A stretch of DNA of 64,000 bases. Origin: Convivina intestini (GTDB taxonomy: Bacteria; Bacillota; Bacilli; Lactobacillales; Lactobacillaceae). Made by a program: the position numbers and the translations under genes. Location of the stretch: the NCBI RefSeq assembly GCF_003096575.1, contig NZ_QEKT01000002.1:124001-188000 (forward strand). The letters are read 5' to 3'. Below are positions 26,185 to 34,404 of this stretch, one piece after another. The notes below the pieces were generated by a model. It was not told the origin of the DNA. It saw only the letters and a list, made by a program, of their open reading frames with translations, and did no database searches. Each line of letters begins with the position of its first letter. Position 1 is the first letter of the stretch.

Positions 26185-28446
26185 CGTTTAATTTCACCTC
26201 AAAATGACCATGATGCTTAGTGTACACGTATTTTACCATACCATTATTTTGCGTATTGAAGAGGCCAATTTGATAATGCTGCGCCGTTTCTAAGGTTTCT
26301 AAGTGAGGATGATGATAACGATTATTGCGACCAGCTGAAATAATTCCGACTGTTGGCTGCCAACGAGCCATAACTTGGCTATCCGTGCCGTTTTAGAGCC
26401 ATGGTGTCCAAATTTAACAATATCGACTTTTAAATCTGGATAGTAATTCGCAATCGCTTGTTCGCCTTTACGATCTAAATCTCCGGCGGTAAAAATTTTG
26501 TTAGGGCCCAATTGCCCATACAGGGCCAAGGAATCTTCATTTTCTCCCCGACCAGCTTGAAAAGGATGAACAAATTGGAAGGGTAAATTAGCGACCTGGG
26601 TTTGATTAGTAGCTAAAATTAAGCGACTTTTCCCCAGATAGGGCTTAATTTTTTTAGCATAGGCCGCTTGTTTTTCCATACCAGCAGGAATGATTACGTT
26701 TTTAACTTTAAATTGTTGCAAAAGCACCTGGGTATCCCCGATATGATCCTGATCTTGATGAGTCAATACCAGATTATCAATCCGACTAATCCCACAACTA
26801 TGAAGATAAGGGACAATCACCATTTCTGCTCGTGAACGCTGATATTGCCGCAGCTGCCAGGAGGCCTGTTTTCCAAATTCGACCTTTCCGCCCGTGTCAA
26901 TCATGGTGATACTTTGATTCCAAGGCGTTCGAATCAAGGCGCTATCTCCTTGGCCAATATCAAAGGTCGTAAATTCACCTTGATATGGAAAATGAACACT
27001 AAGATAGCCCAGTAAAAAGAGGCTGACCCAAATGATTTTAGCCCCACAACTAACTTTTCGATTGGCATGGTAAACAAACCACCCCACTAAAAATAAGCCC
27101 AGACTAAGCAGCCACGGAAATTTTCCAATCACAAAATTACCCGGCAAGGTGGCACAAAAATCAATTAAATTAGCAAAAATTCTTAATATATCATTACAAA
27201 AGCCACTAATAAGGGGCCATCCCTGACCGAGATATCCAACTAAAACTGTGGGAACAATGACCATTTCAAAAAGTGGTATGGCGATTAAATTCACTAAACT
27301 TTGTAAAATATGCCAGGTAAATTGGTGGCCAATAATTAATGGAAAAGAAATCAAGCCTAACCAAAGATTACGTTGCCAAGTCGTTAATTGTCTGACAAAT
27401 AGTAGGCCAAAGGTTAAGGCAAAGGACAGTTGCCCACCTAATGTTAATAGCAATTGCGGTGCTATCATGAGTGAACTCACCAAACCAATTGACCAAATCT
27501 TAACGCGATTAATGCGCCAAGTGGTTATTTTAACCAGTAAGCCTAATTCCCCAGCCACAATCGCTCGAATAAGAATGGCCGGACTACCAGAAAAAATAAA
27601 ATATAAGGGTAACAAAATCATCAATAATCCTGCTACCAGTTCATACAAAAGGCCCAATCGCTTACTAATGGCAAAAACGATACCAGTTAGTAAATTAACT
27701 TGAAAACCAGATACACTAAATAAATGTATCAAACCCATGGTCGAAATACCGGGATTATCAGCATACAGTTCTTGCGAGTTGGCCCCCAAGATTAGGGCTT
27801 GGGTGTAATAACTTAACGGGCGGGGTAACTGATCGGCTTGATTTAACAAGCTGGCATGCCAAGTCCGCAAGTTAAAACTAAAACTATCCCAGCAATTAGC
27901 CCTTTGAACCGGTTTTACATGCCAATTTTTAATCTGCAATTGATGGGTGATGCCCTGCGTTTTAGCATAGGCCTGACCATCAAACTGATTAAAATTACTG
28001 GGAGCTTCTAGAGCCAGCAAACTCCCCTGAGCCTCAAAATCCAGGACTTGGTGATTAACCTGCCAATTCTTTTGCTCTTTTTGGCTAGAAATTTGCCAGA
28101 AAAACCGGACTGTTTGGCCATTTTGAAAATGGGCTAGGCCACTTAACTGCTGTCCATCAACCTTTAACTCATCAGGCATTAACCGTCCACGATAGGTCCC
28201 AGTTGTTGGATAACTTTGCCGGGCCTGATTTTCTAATTGGCCTTGATGACTAATAAAATATAAGCCAACTATCAGACTGACCAATAAACTCCATAGGATT
28301 AAAGATAGCGACTTTTGCCAGACAAGCAAGGCCAAAACCAGGCTAGCTAACAGCACAGTTACCCCGTTAAATTGAAAAATCAGCCCACTCATTGAGGCAA
28401 TCCAGAGACTAATCAAGAGCATATATTGATCTGCTCTAGTCGTCAT
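26153..28446 (-). pseudogene. comEC: DNA uptake channel ComEC, interrupted by a frameshift
   Basis: A competence gene encoding the membrane channel for transforming DNA. The main frame (28446-26299, 715 residues) holds an N-terminal OB-like part, about ten membrane helices with the ComEC motif GLIHLFSVSGFQVNLL, and a C-terminal metallo-beta-lactamase domain (THQDQDHIGD, TAGDLDRKGE, KFGHHGSKT). At 26384-26391 the frame shifts. The remaining tail, with IISAGRNNRYHHPH, continues in another frame to 26153. One missing base restores a protein of about 763 residues. The main-frame ORF ends in unrelated sequence. Upstream it overlaps comEA by four bases. It may be a genuine mutation or a sequencing error. 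Confidence 0.85.
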
Positions 28447-29075
28447 ACACTAACCTTAGCTTTTAATTTTTCAAATCGTTTTTCCCCGATTCCTTCGACT
28501 TCTTTTAATTCTTCAATCTTCTTAAAACCATGCTGGCTGTTCCGATAGGCAATAATTTTTTCGGCCTTTTTAGCGCCGACCCCATCTAATTGCTGCAGTA
28601 CCTCTAAACTAGCCGTATTCAAATTAACGGTTCTGGCACTATTACTGGGTGTGCTCCCAACATTTAAATCCGGATTTATTGGATTTTCTCCCTGGCTTAT
28701 TAAATAAATCGCCTGCCCGTCAGTTAATTTTTGGGCTAAATTGATTTGGCGTTGATCAGCTTGATCTGTTAATCCCCCGGCCAATTGAATTAAATCGGCC
28801 AAACGTTGATTTTCTTTCAAATGATAAAGACCAGGATGAACAATTGCGCCTTTGACATCAACAGTAATCGCCGTTGACTGGCTAGTACTACTGCTGGCAT
28901 CAGTCGAACTAACCATGTCAACATTAGCTTTATTGGGCCGAGCCGCCGGTTGCCTATTAGTACTAAACATTGCCCAAGCTACTAAAACTAAGACTATCCC
29001 AAACGTAATCACACCCATTAATGCTAGGCGTTGATGTCCTTGAAGCCATTGCCGACTTACCTGTAAAAATGCCAT
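28443..29075 (-). CDS. comEA: Competence protein ComEA (DNA receptor)
   Basis: A 210-residue membrane-anchored DNA-binding protein. It has one N-terminal membrane helix (about residues 20-38), a Ser/Thr-rich linker, an SLBB domain (VDVKGAIVHPGLYHLKENQRL) and a C-terminal helix-hairpin-helix pair (VNLNTASLEVLQQLDGVGAKKAEKIIAYR, then EELKEVEGIGEKRFEKLK). It hands double-stranded DNA to the ComEC channel. The ATG at 29075 is preferred over 29129 because AAGGTGAGG sits just upstream. No sigma-X-type box was recognised. Confidence 0.93.
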   Translation of the reverse strand: MAFLQVSRQWLQGHQRLALMGVITFGIVLVLVAWAMFSTNRQPAARPNKANVDMVSSTDASSSTSQSTAITVDVKGAIVHPGLYHLKENQRLADLIQLAGGLTDQADQRQINLAQKLTDGQAIYLISQGENPINPDLNVGSTPSNSARTVNLNTASLEVLQQLDGVGAKKAEKIIAYRNSQHGFKKIEELKEVEGIGEKRFEKLKAKVSV

Positions 29076-29144
29076 TTGCCACCTCACCTTTCTACTAGAT
29101 AGTACGGTTTGAATTTCCAAAACTATCACAAGTTAAAAATGAGC

Positions 29145-29173
29145 ATAAAAAAGCTCCTCGAGCTGAGGAGTTT
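29145..29173 (-). terminator. Terminator after coaD
   Basis: Minus-strand CTCCTC pairs with GAGGAG around AGCTC and is followed by CTTTTTT. It lies just past the coaD stop and separates this operon from comEA. Confidence 0.8.
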
Positions 29174-29181
29174 CATAATTT

Positions 29182-29658
29182 TTATTTGAATTGTTCTTCC
29201 AAGGCCTTTACCACAATCGGTGGTACAAATTGATCCATGTTTTTGGCCCCCGTTTTACCAATTTCTTTGACCATCGAAGAAGAAATGTTTTGATTTTCCG
29301 ACCGGGCCAACAAGAGCACTGTCTCTACTTCGGCTAAAACACTGTTAACCCCAGCAATATCACGTTCATACTCAAAATCTTTACAATTTCGAAGACCCCG
29401 AATAATGTATTTAGCACCCTTAGCCTGCATAAAATCAACGGTTAACCCATCAATGGCACCCACACTGACATTATCCAAATCCGCTACGGCCTCGGTCACC
29501 AAGGCTAGACGCTGTTGGGTAGTAAATAATCCAGTCTTATTGGTGTTGGTTCCGACTGCTACAATCACCTCATCAAAAAGCTGACTAGCACGCGTAATAA
29601 TGTCCATATGCCCATTAGTTAGTGGGTCAAAACTTCCTGGAAAAACTGCTTTTCTCAT
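29182..29658 (-). CDS. coaD: Phosphopantetheine adenylyltransferase
   Basis: A 158-residue enzyme of coenzyme A synthesis joining ATP and 4-phosphopantetheine. It has the nucleotidyltransferase motif FPGSFDPLTNGHMDII at the N-terminus, IRGLRNCKDFEYE in the middle, and ISSSMVKEI near the end, the usual ATP-binding ISS-VKE element. Length is standard. It follows rsmD by 11 bases, the widespread rsmD-coaD pair. In many relatives a PDZ protease gene of the YlbL/SepM type follows coaD; here a terminator and comEA follow instead. Confidence 0.97.
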   Translation of the reverse strand: MRKAVFPGSFDPLTNGHMDIITRASQLFDEVIVAVGTNTNKTGLFTTQQRLALVTEAVADLDNVSVGAIDGLTVDFMQAKGAKYIIRGLRNCKDFEYERDIAGVNSVLAEVETVLLLARSENQNISSSMVKEIGKTGAKNMDQFVPPIVVKALEEQFK

Positions 29659-29669
29659 TTTTACATACC

Positions 29670-30230
29670 TTACTTATGATTTAAATATTGATAAAGCGTG
29701 ACATAGGTGATCCCGTATTGCTTTTGTTTTAAAAGCTGAAAGTTGTCACTATCCAAGGGCAACTGAGCCGCTTGATCACTTTCCACTAAAATAATTGCTT
29801 CCGAATTAAGCAAATTTTGGTCAGCCATGGCTGCCAAATCATCGGCAATCGTCTCTTTGGCATAGGGCGGATCCATTAAAATCAAATCAAACTGCTTACC
29901 AGCCTGAGCCAAACGACCAAGAGCCACCTTAGCTGGTGCTTTAATGATAGTAAATAAGTCCGGTGCATGTAACTTAGCCACGTTATTAGTGATAACTTGG
30001 ATGGCTTGAAAGTTGCGATCAACTAGGCTAACGTGATCCATCCCCCGTGAGACTGCTTCAATCCCCAAACCACCTGTACCAGCGTATAGGTCCAGTACCT
30101 GTCCACCTGATAAATAAGGCATGAGCATGCTAAACATCGCTTCTTTCACCTTATCAGTCGTCGGACGAGTATTGGCACCCTTGACAGCTTCTAAATGTAA
30201 GCCTCTAAATTTTCCGGCAATTACGCGCAT
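29670..30230 (-). CDS. rsmD: 16S rRNA (guanine(966)-N2)-methyltransferase
   Basis: A 186-residue SAM-dependent enzyme. It begins MRVIAGKFRG, has PTTDKVKEAMFSML, the SAM-binding LDLYAGTGGLGIEAVSRG (about residues 46-63) and the catalytic DPPYA motif. It methylates G966 of 16S rRNA during 30S assembly. The ATG follows the ylbG stop with one base between, and coaD follows, so the ylbG-rsmD-coaD block is transcribed together. Confidence 0.95.
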   Translation of the reverse strand: MRVIAGKFRGLHLEAVKGANTRPTTDKVKEAMFSMLMPYLSGGQVLDLYAGTGGLGIEAVSRGMDHVSLVDRNFQAIQVITNNVAKLHAPDLFTIIKAPAKVALGRLAQAGKQFDLILMDPPYAKETIADDLAAMADQNLLNSEAIILVESDQAAQLPLDSDNFQLLKQKQYGITYVTLYQYLNHK

Positions 30231-30231
30231 G

Positions 30232-30534
30232 TTAATTCTGCTCCTCTACCTTACTGACTTCATCATCATAATCTTCAAAGAAAACATCATCATGCTTATT
30301 TTCCAAATCGGGATCAATATCAGGGCGTGGTGAAATTTTAATGTGCTTGACAAAGCGATACTGTCGTAATTTTTTGACCAAGGCTTCTACCTGATCTTCA
30401 TTGATATAAAGTTCAACCAAGTTCATGGCTTCAGAAACATAGAGTACCTGACCAAATTTTTTTAACTGATTGACGTTTTTTAAATTTCTTAAATAAACAT
30501 AAATAGCACGACGTGCTTGTATTTCAAATGTCAT
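30232..30534 (-). CDS. ylbG: YlbG family protein (DUF2129)
   Basis: A 100-residue protein with the DUF2129 pattern ARRAIYVYLRNLKNVNQLKKFG near the N-terminus, YVSEAMNLVELYIN and YRFVKHIKISPRPDI, ending in an acidic tail (DDVFFEDYDDE). The function is unknown in this family, but the gene almost always precedes rsmD and coaD in Firmicutes. The ATG overlaps the ftsW stop by four bases. Confidence 0.9.
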   Translation of the reverse strand: MTFEIQARRAIYVYLRNLKNVNQLKKFGQVLYVSEAMNLVELYINEDQVEALVKKLRQYRFVKHIKISPRPDIDPDLENKHDDVFFEDYDDEVSKVEEQN

Positions 30535-31709
30535 CGATAATCCTTTTGAGCTATTACATCTTGGGGATTGGGTTGCAATGGTTGCTTGGTTTTAGCGGCA
30601 ATATTTAAGGCAAAACCAATCGCCGCACTAAAGACAATAAATGATGATCCACCACCCGAAATAAAGGGGAAAACCACCCCCGTAATTGGTAAGAGGCCAA
30701 TCACACCACCCAGATTAACAAAGGCTTGTAAGAGGAGCAAGGCCGACACACCGACCAAAAACAATCGGCGATATTGCTCCCCTTGGCGAATGGCTAAGTA
30801 CAACAGGCGGCCAATTAATACCAATAGGAAAACTAAAACGGCACAAACCACTAAAGCACCTAATTCCTCGGTTGCTACCGCCATAATAAAATCGGTATTG
30901 GCTTCAGGCAGGTAAGGTTTAATTAAGGAGTTGCCCAAGCCAACGCCAAATAGGCCACCGTGGGCTACGGCATAATAACTATACAGTAACTGCCGACTCT
31001 GATCGACGTTAACCCAGGGATCAACGAAATTAGTTAAGCGTCGAATGGCATAGGAATGGCTAGTACCCAGATGAAAGAGTTGAATAATTTCTGGTAAAAA
31101 AATGAAGGCTAAAGCGCCCAAAACAATCAGCCAAAAGGCTACTTTACGAGATAGGCCCGAAGCCATCCACAATAATACGATAATTCCTAAGGTAATCGCC
31201 AAATTACCCAAGTCCGGCATGATCGTAATTAAAACTAAAATGACTAACGGTAAAAAAAAGCTGGTTATGCGAGGCCGCCAGCGTCGCCACTGCTGCACCA
31301 AACTCAATTCCTGATGCCAGGGATAGCGGTCAAAGAGATCAGCAAAATAGAGAATTAAAATCACCTTGGCTAACTCGACCGGTTGAATCGTAAAGCCCAA
31401 GATTTGAATCCAACCGTGAGCCCCGTTAATTTCAGGTGCTAAACGCGCGACAATCAACAAAATAATCGTCGCAATCATCGTCCATTTTAAAAATGAAGGT
31501 CGGCGGAGTTCTTTTTGACTAAAATGAAATGCTAAAAAGGCCATCCCCCAACCTAGTAAAACAAATAATAACTGCTTTAAAAAATTAAAGAGTGGACTAG
31601 TATAGATATTTTCACTAGCTGAAAACACCATCACGACCCCAATGGCACTTAAAGTCGCATAGGGTACGGCAATCCAGTAGTCTAATTTTTGTAATTTTTT
31701 AAACATCAC
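30531..31709 (-). CDS. ftsW: FtsW/RodA/SpoVE-family peptidoglycan polymerase
   Basis: A 392-residue SEDS protein with ten predicted membrane helices. It shows LDYWIAVPYATLSAIGVVMVFSAS at the N-terminus, QPVELAKVILILYFAD, the catalytic-loop region FVDPW with GGLFGVGLGNS and LPEANTDFIMAVATEELG, and ITGVVFPFISGGGSS near the end. SEDS proteins polymerise glycan strands with a partner PBP. FtsW (division) is preferred over RodA from the ylbG-rsmD neighbourhood usual for ftsW in lactobacilli, but sequence alone does not exclude RodA. Confidence 0.85.
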   Translation of the reverse strand: MMFKKLQKLDYWIAVPYATLSAIGVVMVFSASENIYTSPLFNFLKQLLFVLLGWGMAFLAFHFSQKELRRPSFLKWTMIATIILLIVARLAPEINGAHGWIQILGFTIQPVELAKVILILYFADLFDRYPWHQELSLVQQWRRWRPRITSFFLPLVILVLITIMPDLGNLAITLGIIVLLWMASGLSRKVAFWLIVLGALAFIFLPEIIQLFHLGTSHSYAIRRLTNFVDPWVNVDQSRQLLYSYYAVAHGGLFGVGLGNSLIKPYLPEANTDFIMAVATEELGALVVCAVLVFLLVLIGRLLYLAIRQGEQYRRLFLVGVSALLLLQAFVNLGGVIGLLPITGVVFPFISGGGSSFIVFSAAIGFALNIAAKTKQPLQPNPQDVIAQKDYR

Positions 31710-32776
31710 TTACCCATTATTAGTTCGTAATTACTTTGGTCTAGATTCTTGGCAATCGCCACCACAAAGGCCTGGGCAGCTTCAAAATCAGCAATCGACC
31801 AAACTGTTTCGTGGGTATGAATATAACGTGATGCCACTCCTAAGGCGACCGAAGGCACCCCTTGTAAAGCCTTTTGAGCCGCCCCAGCATCAGTACCTCC
31901 CTGAGACAAAAAGTATTGATAAGGGATATGGTTATCTTCAGCCACTGACAGCAAAAATTCCTTCAAACGTACCGGCGTGACCAGGGTTGGATCATAAACC
32001 CGCAATAAGGTTCCTTGATCTAATTTCCCTTGATGACCCTGAGCACCCCGATTATCATCAGCAGCGCTTGAATCCACAGCAAAATAAATATCTGGACGCA
32101 TTTGTTCCACGCCAGCTGTTGCTGAACGAAGACCGACTTCTTCTTGCGTGTTAGCCCCCATGATCAAAGTATTTGGTGTTGCCACCCCTTGTAACTGCGT
32201 CAAGGCTTCTAACAGTGTCACCAAACCAAAACGGTTATCCCAGGCCTTAGAAACGACACGCTTTTGGTTGGCCAGCATCGTCGTTTGGGTATCAGGTACG
32301 ATAAAATCGCCGGGACGAACGCCATACTCGTGGGCTTCTTCTCGATCAACAAAGCCGGCATCAAAAAGCATATCTTCAATTTTTAAGCCGGTGATTGCTT
32401 GGTCTTTAGCTAGTAAATGTGGTGAAACTGAAGCACTGACAATCGGATAAACTCCGTTTTTAGTAAAGAGGCTAAACCGTTGTGAACTAACTGCTAAAGG
32501 ATTCCAACCGCCTAAAGCAACCACTTGAATGGTTCCAGCGGGTAAAATATCTTTGACCATAAAACCCACTTCATCCATGTGGGCCGCAAACATGACCCGT
32601 GGGCCAGTTGATTGATTATTTTTTACACCAAACATGCCACCTAAACCGTTTTGACTAACTTCATCCACCAAGGGGGTTAAGTCAGCGCGAAAGGCTTGGG
32701 CAATGTTAGCTTCCTGCCCCGACGTACCTTGCAGTTGGGTATATTTTTGAATGCGTTGCCAGGTTCTGTCTTCCAT
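31706..32776 (-). CDS. M42 family metallopeptidase (glutamyl aminopeptidase type)
   Basis: A 356-residue cytoplasmic aminopeptidase. Metal ligands appear in AAHMDEVGFMV (about residue 60), the bridging Asp in SKAWDNRFG, the catalytic EE in GANTQEEVGLRSA, YFAVDSSAADD and the late His in RYIHTHETVWS. M42 enzymes form tetrahedral dodecamers and trim peptides; relatives include PepA of Lactococcus. Its stop overlaps the ftsW start by four bases, so it heads the operon. A TATAAT lies at 32823-32818. Confidence 0.92.
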   Translation of the reverse strand: MEDRTWQRIQKYTQLQGTSGQEANIAQAFRADLTPLVDEVSQNGLGGMFGVKNNQSTGPRVMFAAHMDEVGFMVKDILPAGTIQVVALGGWNPLAVSSQRFSLFTKNGVYPIVSASVSPHLLAKDQAITGLKIEDMLFDAGFVDREEAHEYGVRPGDFIVPDTQTTMLANQKRVVSKAWDNRFGLVTLLEALTQLQGVATPNTLIMGANTQEEVGLRSATAGVEQMRPDIYFAVDSSAADDNRGAQGHQGKLDQGTLLRVYDPTLVTPVRLKEFLLSVAEDNHIPYQYFLSQGGTDAGAAQKALQGVPSVALGVASRYIHTHETVWSIADFEAAQAFVVAIAKNLDQSNYELIMGK

Positions 32777-32817
32777 CTCACCGACTCCTTTATTTAAGCT
32801 AAACTTTTCTGTTTCTT

Positions 32818-32823
32818 ATTATA
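32818..32823 (-). promoter_or_regulatory. -10 box upstream of the M42 peptidase
   Basis: Minus-strand TATAAT with TTGTTT 18 bases upstream as a weak -35. It lies 42 bases before the ATG in the divergent gap with the purine permease. Confidence 0.45.
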
Positions 32824-32889
32824 ACCTAGGCCCAAAGTAGAAAACAAAATACGCTGTAAGTTTCTGATAGTCATTAACATGGATATAAA

Positions 32890-32927
32890 TTAAAATCCGA
32901 ACTATTATTAGTTATAATTCGTATTTT
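32890..32927 (+). promoter_or_regulatory. Promoter with paired PurBoxes before the purine permease
   Basis: TTAAAA (32890-32895) and TATAAT (32913-32918) are spaced 17 bases apart. AAAATCCGAACTATT at 32892-32906 matches the PurR box core CCGAAC. An inverted, weaker copy (AAAATACGAAT on the minus strand) covers 32927-32917. The pair embeds the promoter, so PurR control is likely. The remaining leader, about 130 bases, is A/T-rich and shows no purine riboswitch core. A second possible promoter (TTGTTA, TATAAC) sits too close to the start codon to be convincing. Confidence 0.6.
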
Positions 32928-33057
32928 ACGGTAATATATCTATATTTTTCTCTTAAAAATAAAAAAATAAGCTTATTTCACGAAAAAAGACCGACAAATA
33001 TTAGCTTTTATTGTTACACTAGTTAGGTAGTCTTATAACCAAATCTGGGAGGATTTT

Positions 33058-34365
33058 ATGTCATCAATTGCGCGTTATTTTCAGTTTAAGGAATTAAAGA
33101 CTTCCTACAAAACTGAAACTGTTGCTGGTTTAACAACCTTTGTCGCCATGGCCTACATCTTGTTTGTTAACCCAACCGTTTTGTCGGTTGCTGGAATGGA
33201 TGCGGGCGCTGTCTTCACGGCAACGGCCATTGCTTCAGGGGTTGCTACCCTCTTTATGGGCATTGTCGCCCGTTATCCAATTGCCGTAGCACCGGGGTTA
33301 GGCGTTAACGCCTTTTTCTCCTACTCAGTAGTTTTGGGAATGGGAATTAAATGGCAAACGGCCATGGCTGGTATTTTAGTGGCCGCCATCATCTTCCTTT
33401 TAATTACCTTTTTTAAAATCCGCGAGAAGATCATCAACATCATCCCGCAGGATTTAAAGGTTGCCATTGCAGCTGGTATTGGTCTCTTTATTGCCTTTAT
33501 TGGTTTGCATAACGCCGGTTTAATTGTCGCCAACAAGGACACCATGGTTTCCTTGGGCCACCTAAGCACACCCACCACCTTGCTATCAATTTTTGGGATT
33601 GTGGTGACTTTGGTCCTAATGAGTCGTAAAATTCCAGCTTCGATTTTTATCGGTATGGTTTTGACCAGCCTCCTTGGAATTGTCACCGGTATTATTAAAC
33701 TTCCCCATTCAATCGTGGCCCCCGCCCCTTCCCTAGCACCCACCATGGGCGCTAGTATCAATGCTTTAGGCACGATTAATTCTCTACAAATGGTTATTGT
33801 TATCTTAACCTTCCTACTAGTTACTTTCTTTGATACGGCAGGTACTTTGATTGGTTTGGCTGAACAGGCTGGCTTTATGAAGGATAATCAAATGCCTCGA
33901 GCTGGACGGGCTTTGATGTCAGATGCGGTTGGTATGACCGTGGGTGCCGTAATTGGTACTTCCCCAACTTCAGCCTTTGTTGAATCGTCTTCGGGGATTG
34001 CTATCGGCGGTCGAACTGGTTTTGCCAGTGTCGTTACCGGTGGCCTCTTCTTCCTATCCCTCTTCTTTTCGCCACTGCTATCCGTGGTTACTCCGCAAGT
34101 TACCGCTCCAGCGCTAGTGGTTGTCGGGATTTTAATGGCTGAAAACCTACGTAAGATTCACTGGCAGGATTTGGCCATTGCTGCCCCATGTTTCTTAATT
34201 GTGATCGGTATGCCCTTAACCTATTCCATTTCAAACGGTATTGCCTTGGGCTTCATCGTTTACCCGATTACAATGATTGTGACGGGTCGGGCTAAAAAAG
34301 TTCACCCACTAATGTATGTTTTGGCCCTAGTCTTCTTAGTCTTCCTCTTTGCCTTAGATGCCTAG
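33058..34365 (+). CDS. NCS2 family purine permease (guanine/hypoxanthine, PbuG/AzgA type)
   Basis: A 435-residue transporter with about 12-14 membrane segments. AzgA-type signatures are ETVAGLTTFVAMAYILFVNP near residue 22, APGLGVNAFFSY, LVTFFDTAGTLIGLAEQAGF near 260 and GTSPTSAFVESSSGIAIGGRTGF near 305. These proteins take up adenine, guanine or hypoxanthine with protons. GGGAGG is placed eight bases before the ATG. It is transcribed alone on the plus strand, bounded by a strong bidirectional terminator. Upstream PurBoxes support the purine assignment; which purine is not clear. Confidence 0.93.
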   Translation: MSSIARYFQFKELKTSYKTETVAGLTTFVAMAYILFVNPTVLSVAGMDAGAVFTATAIASGVATLFMGIVARYPIAVAPGLGVNAFFSYSVVLGMGIKWQTAMAGILVAAIIFLLITFFKIREKIINIIPQDLKVAIAAGIGLFIAFIGLHNAGLIVANKDTMVSLGHLSTPTTLLSIFGIVVTLVLMSRKIPASIFIGMVLTSLLGIVTGIIKLPHSIVAPAPSLAPTMGASINALGTINSLQMVIVILTFLLVTFFDTAGTLIGLAEQAGFMKDNQMPRAGRALMSDAVGMTVGAVIGTSPTSAFVESSSGIAIGGRTGFASVVTGGLFFLSLFFSPLLSVVTPQVTAPALVVVGILMAENLRKIHWQDLAIAAPCFLIVIGMPLTYSISNGIALGFIVYPITMIVTGRAKKVHPLMYVLALVFLVFLFALDA

Positions 34366-34373
34366 CCTAGTAA

Positions 34374-34404
34374 AAAAGCCTTAGCTATATAAGCTAAGGC
34401 TTTT
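34374..34404. terminator. Bidirectional terminator between the permease and recN
   Basis: AAAAGCCTTAGCT (34374-34386) and AGCTAAGGCTTTT (34392-34404) form a perfect 13-pair stem around a five-base loop, with U tracts on both strands. It serves the convergent permease and recN genes; the recN stop lies inside it. Confidence 0.92.

Noticed and set aside
26384-26400. Programmed -1 frameshift in comEC
   Set aside because: The bases at the shift (TCT AAA ACG GCA) do not form an in-frame slippery heptamer and no strong downstream stem is evident; ComEC is not known to use frameshifting.
27248-27703. 151-codon plus-strand ORF antisense to comEC
   Set aside because: It lies wholly within the coding frame of comEC, has low-complexity K/N/P-rich composition and no convincing start signals; it is a shadow frame.
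32930-33057. Purine riboswitch in the permease leader
   Set aside because: No conserved TATATAATCCTA/ GTTTCTACC-type junction or kissing loops were found; the PurBoxes explain regulation better.
33321-33773. 150-codon minus-strand ORF antisense to the purine permease
   Set aside because: Composition rich in K, I, P mirrors the hydrophobic codons of the permease; there is no SD or promoter.
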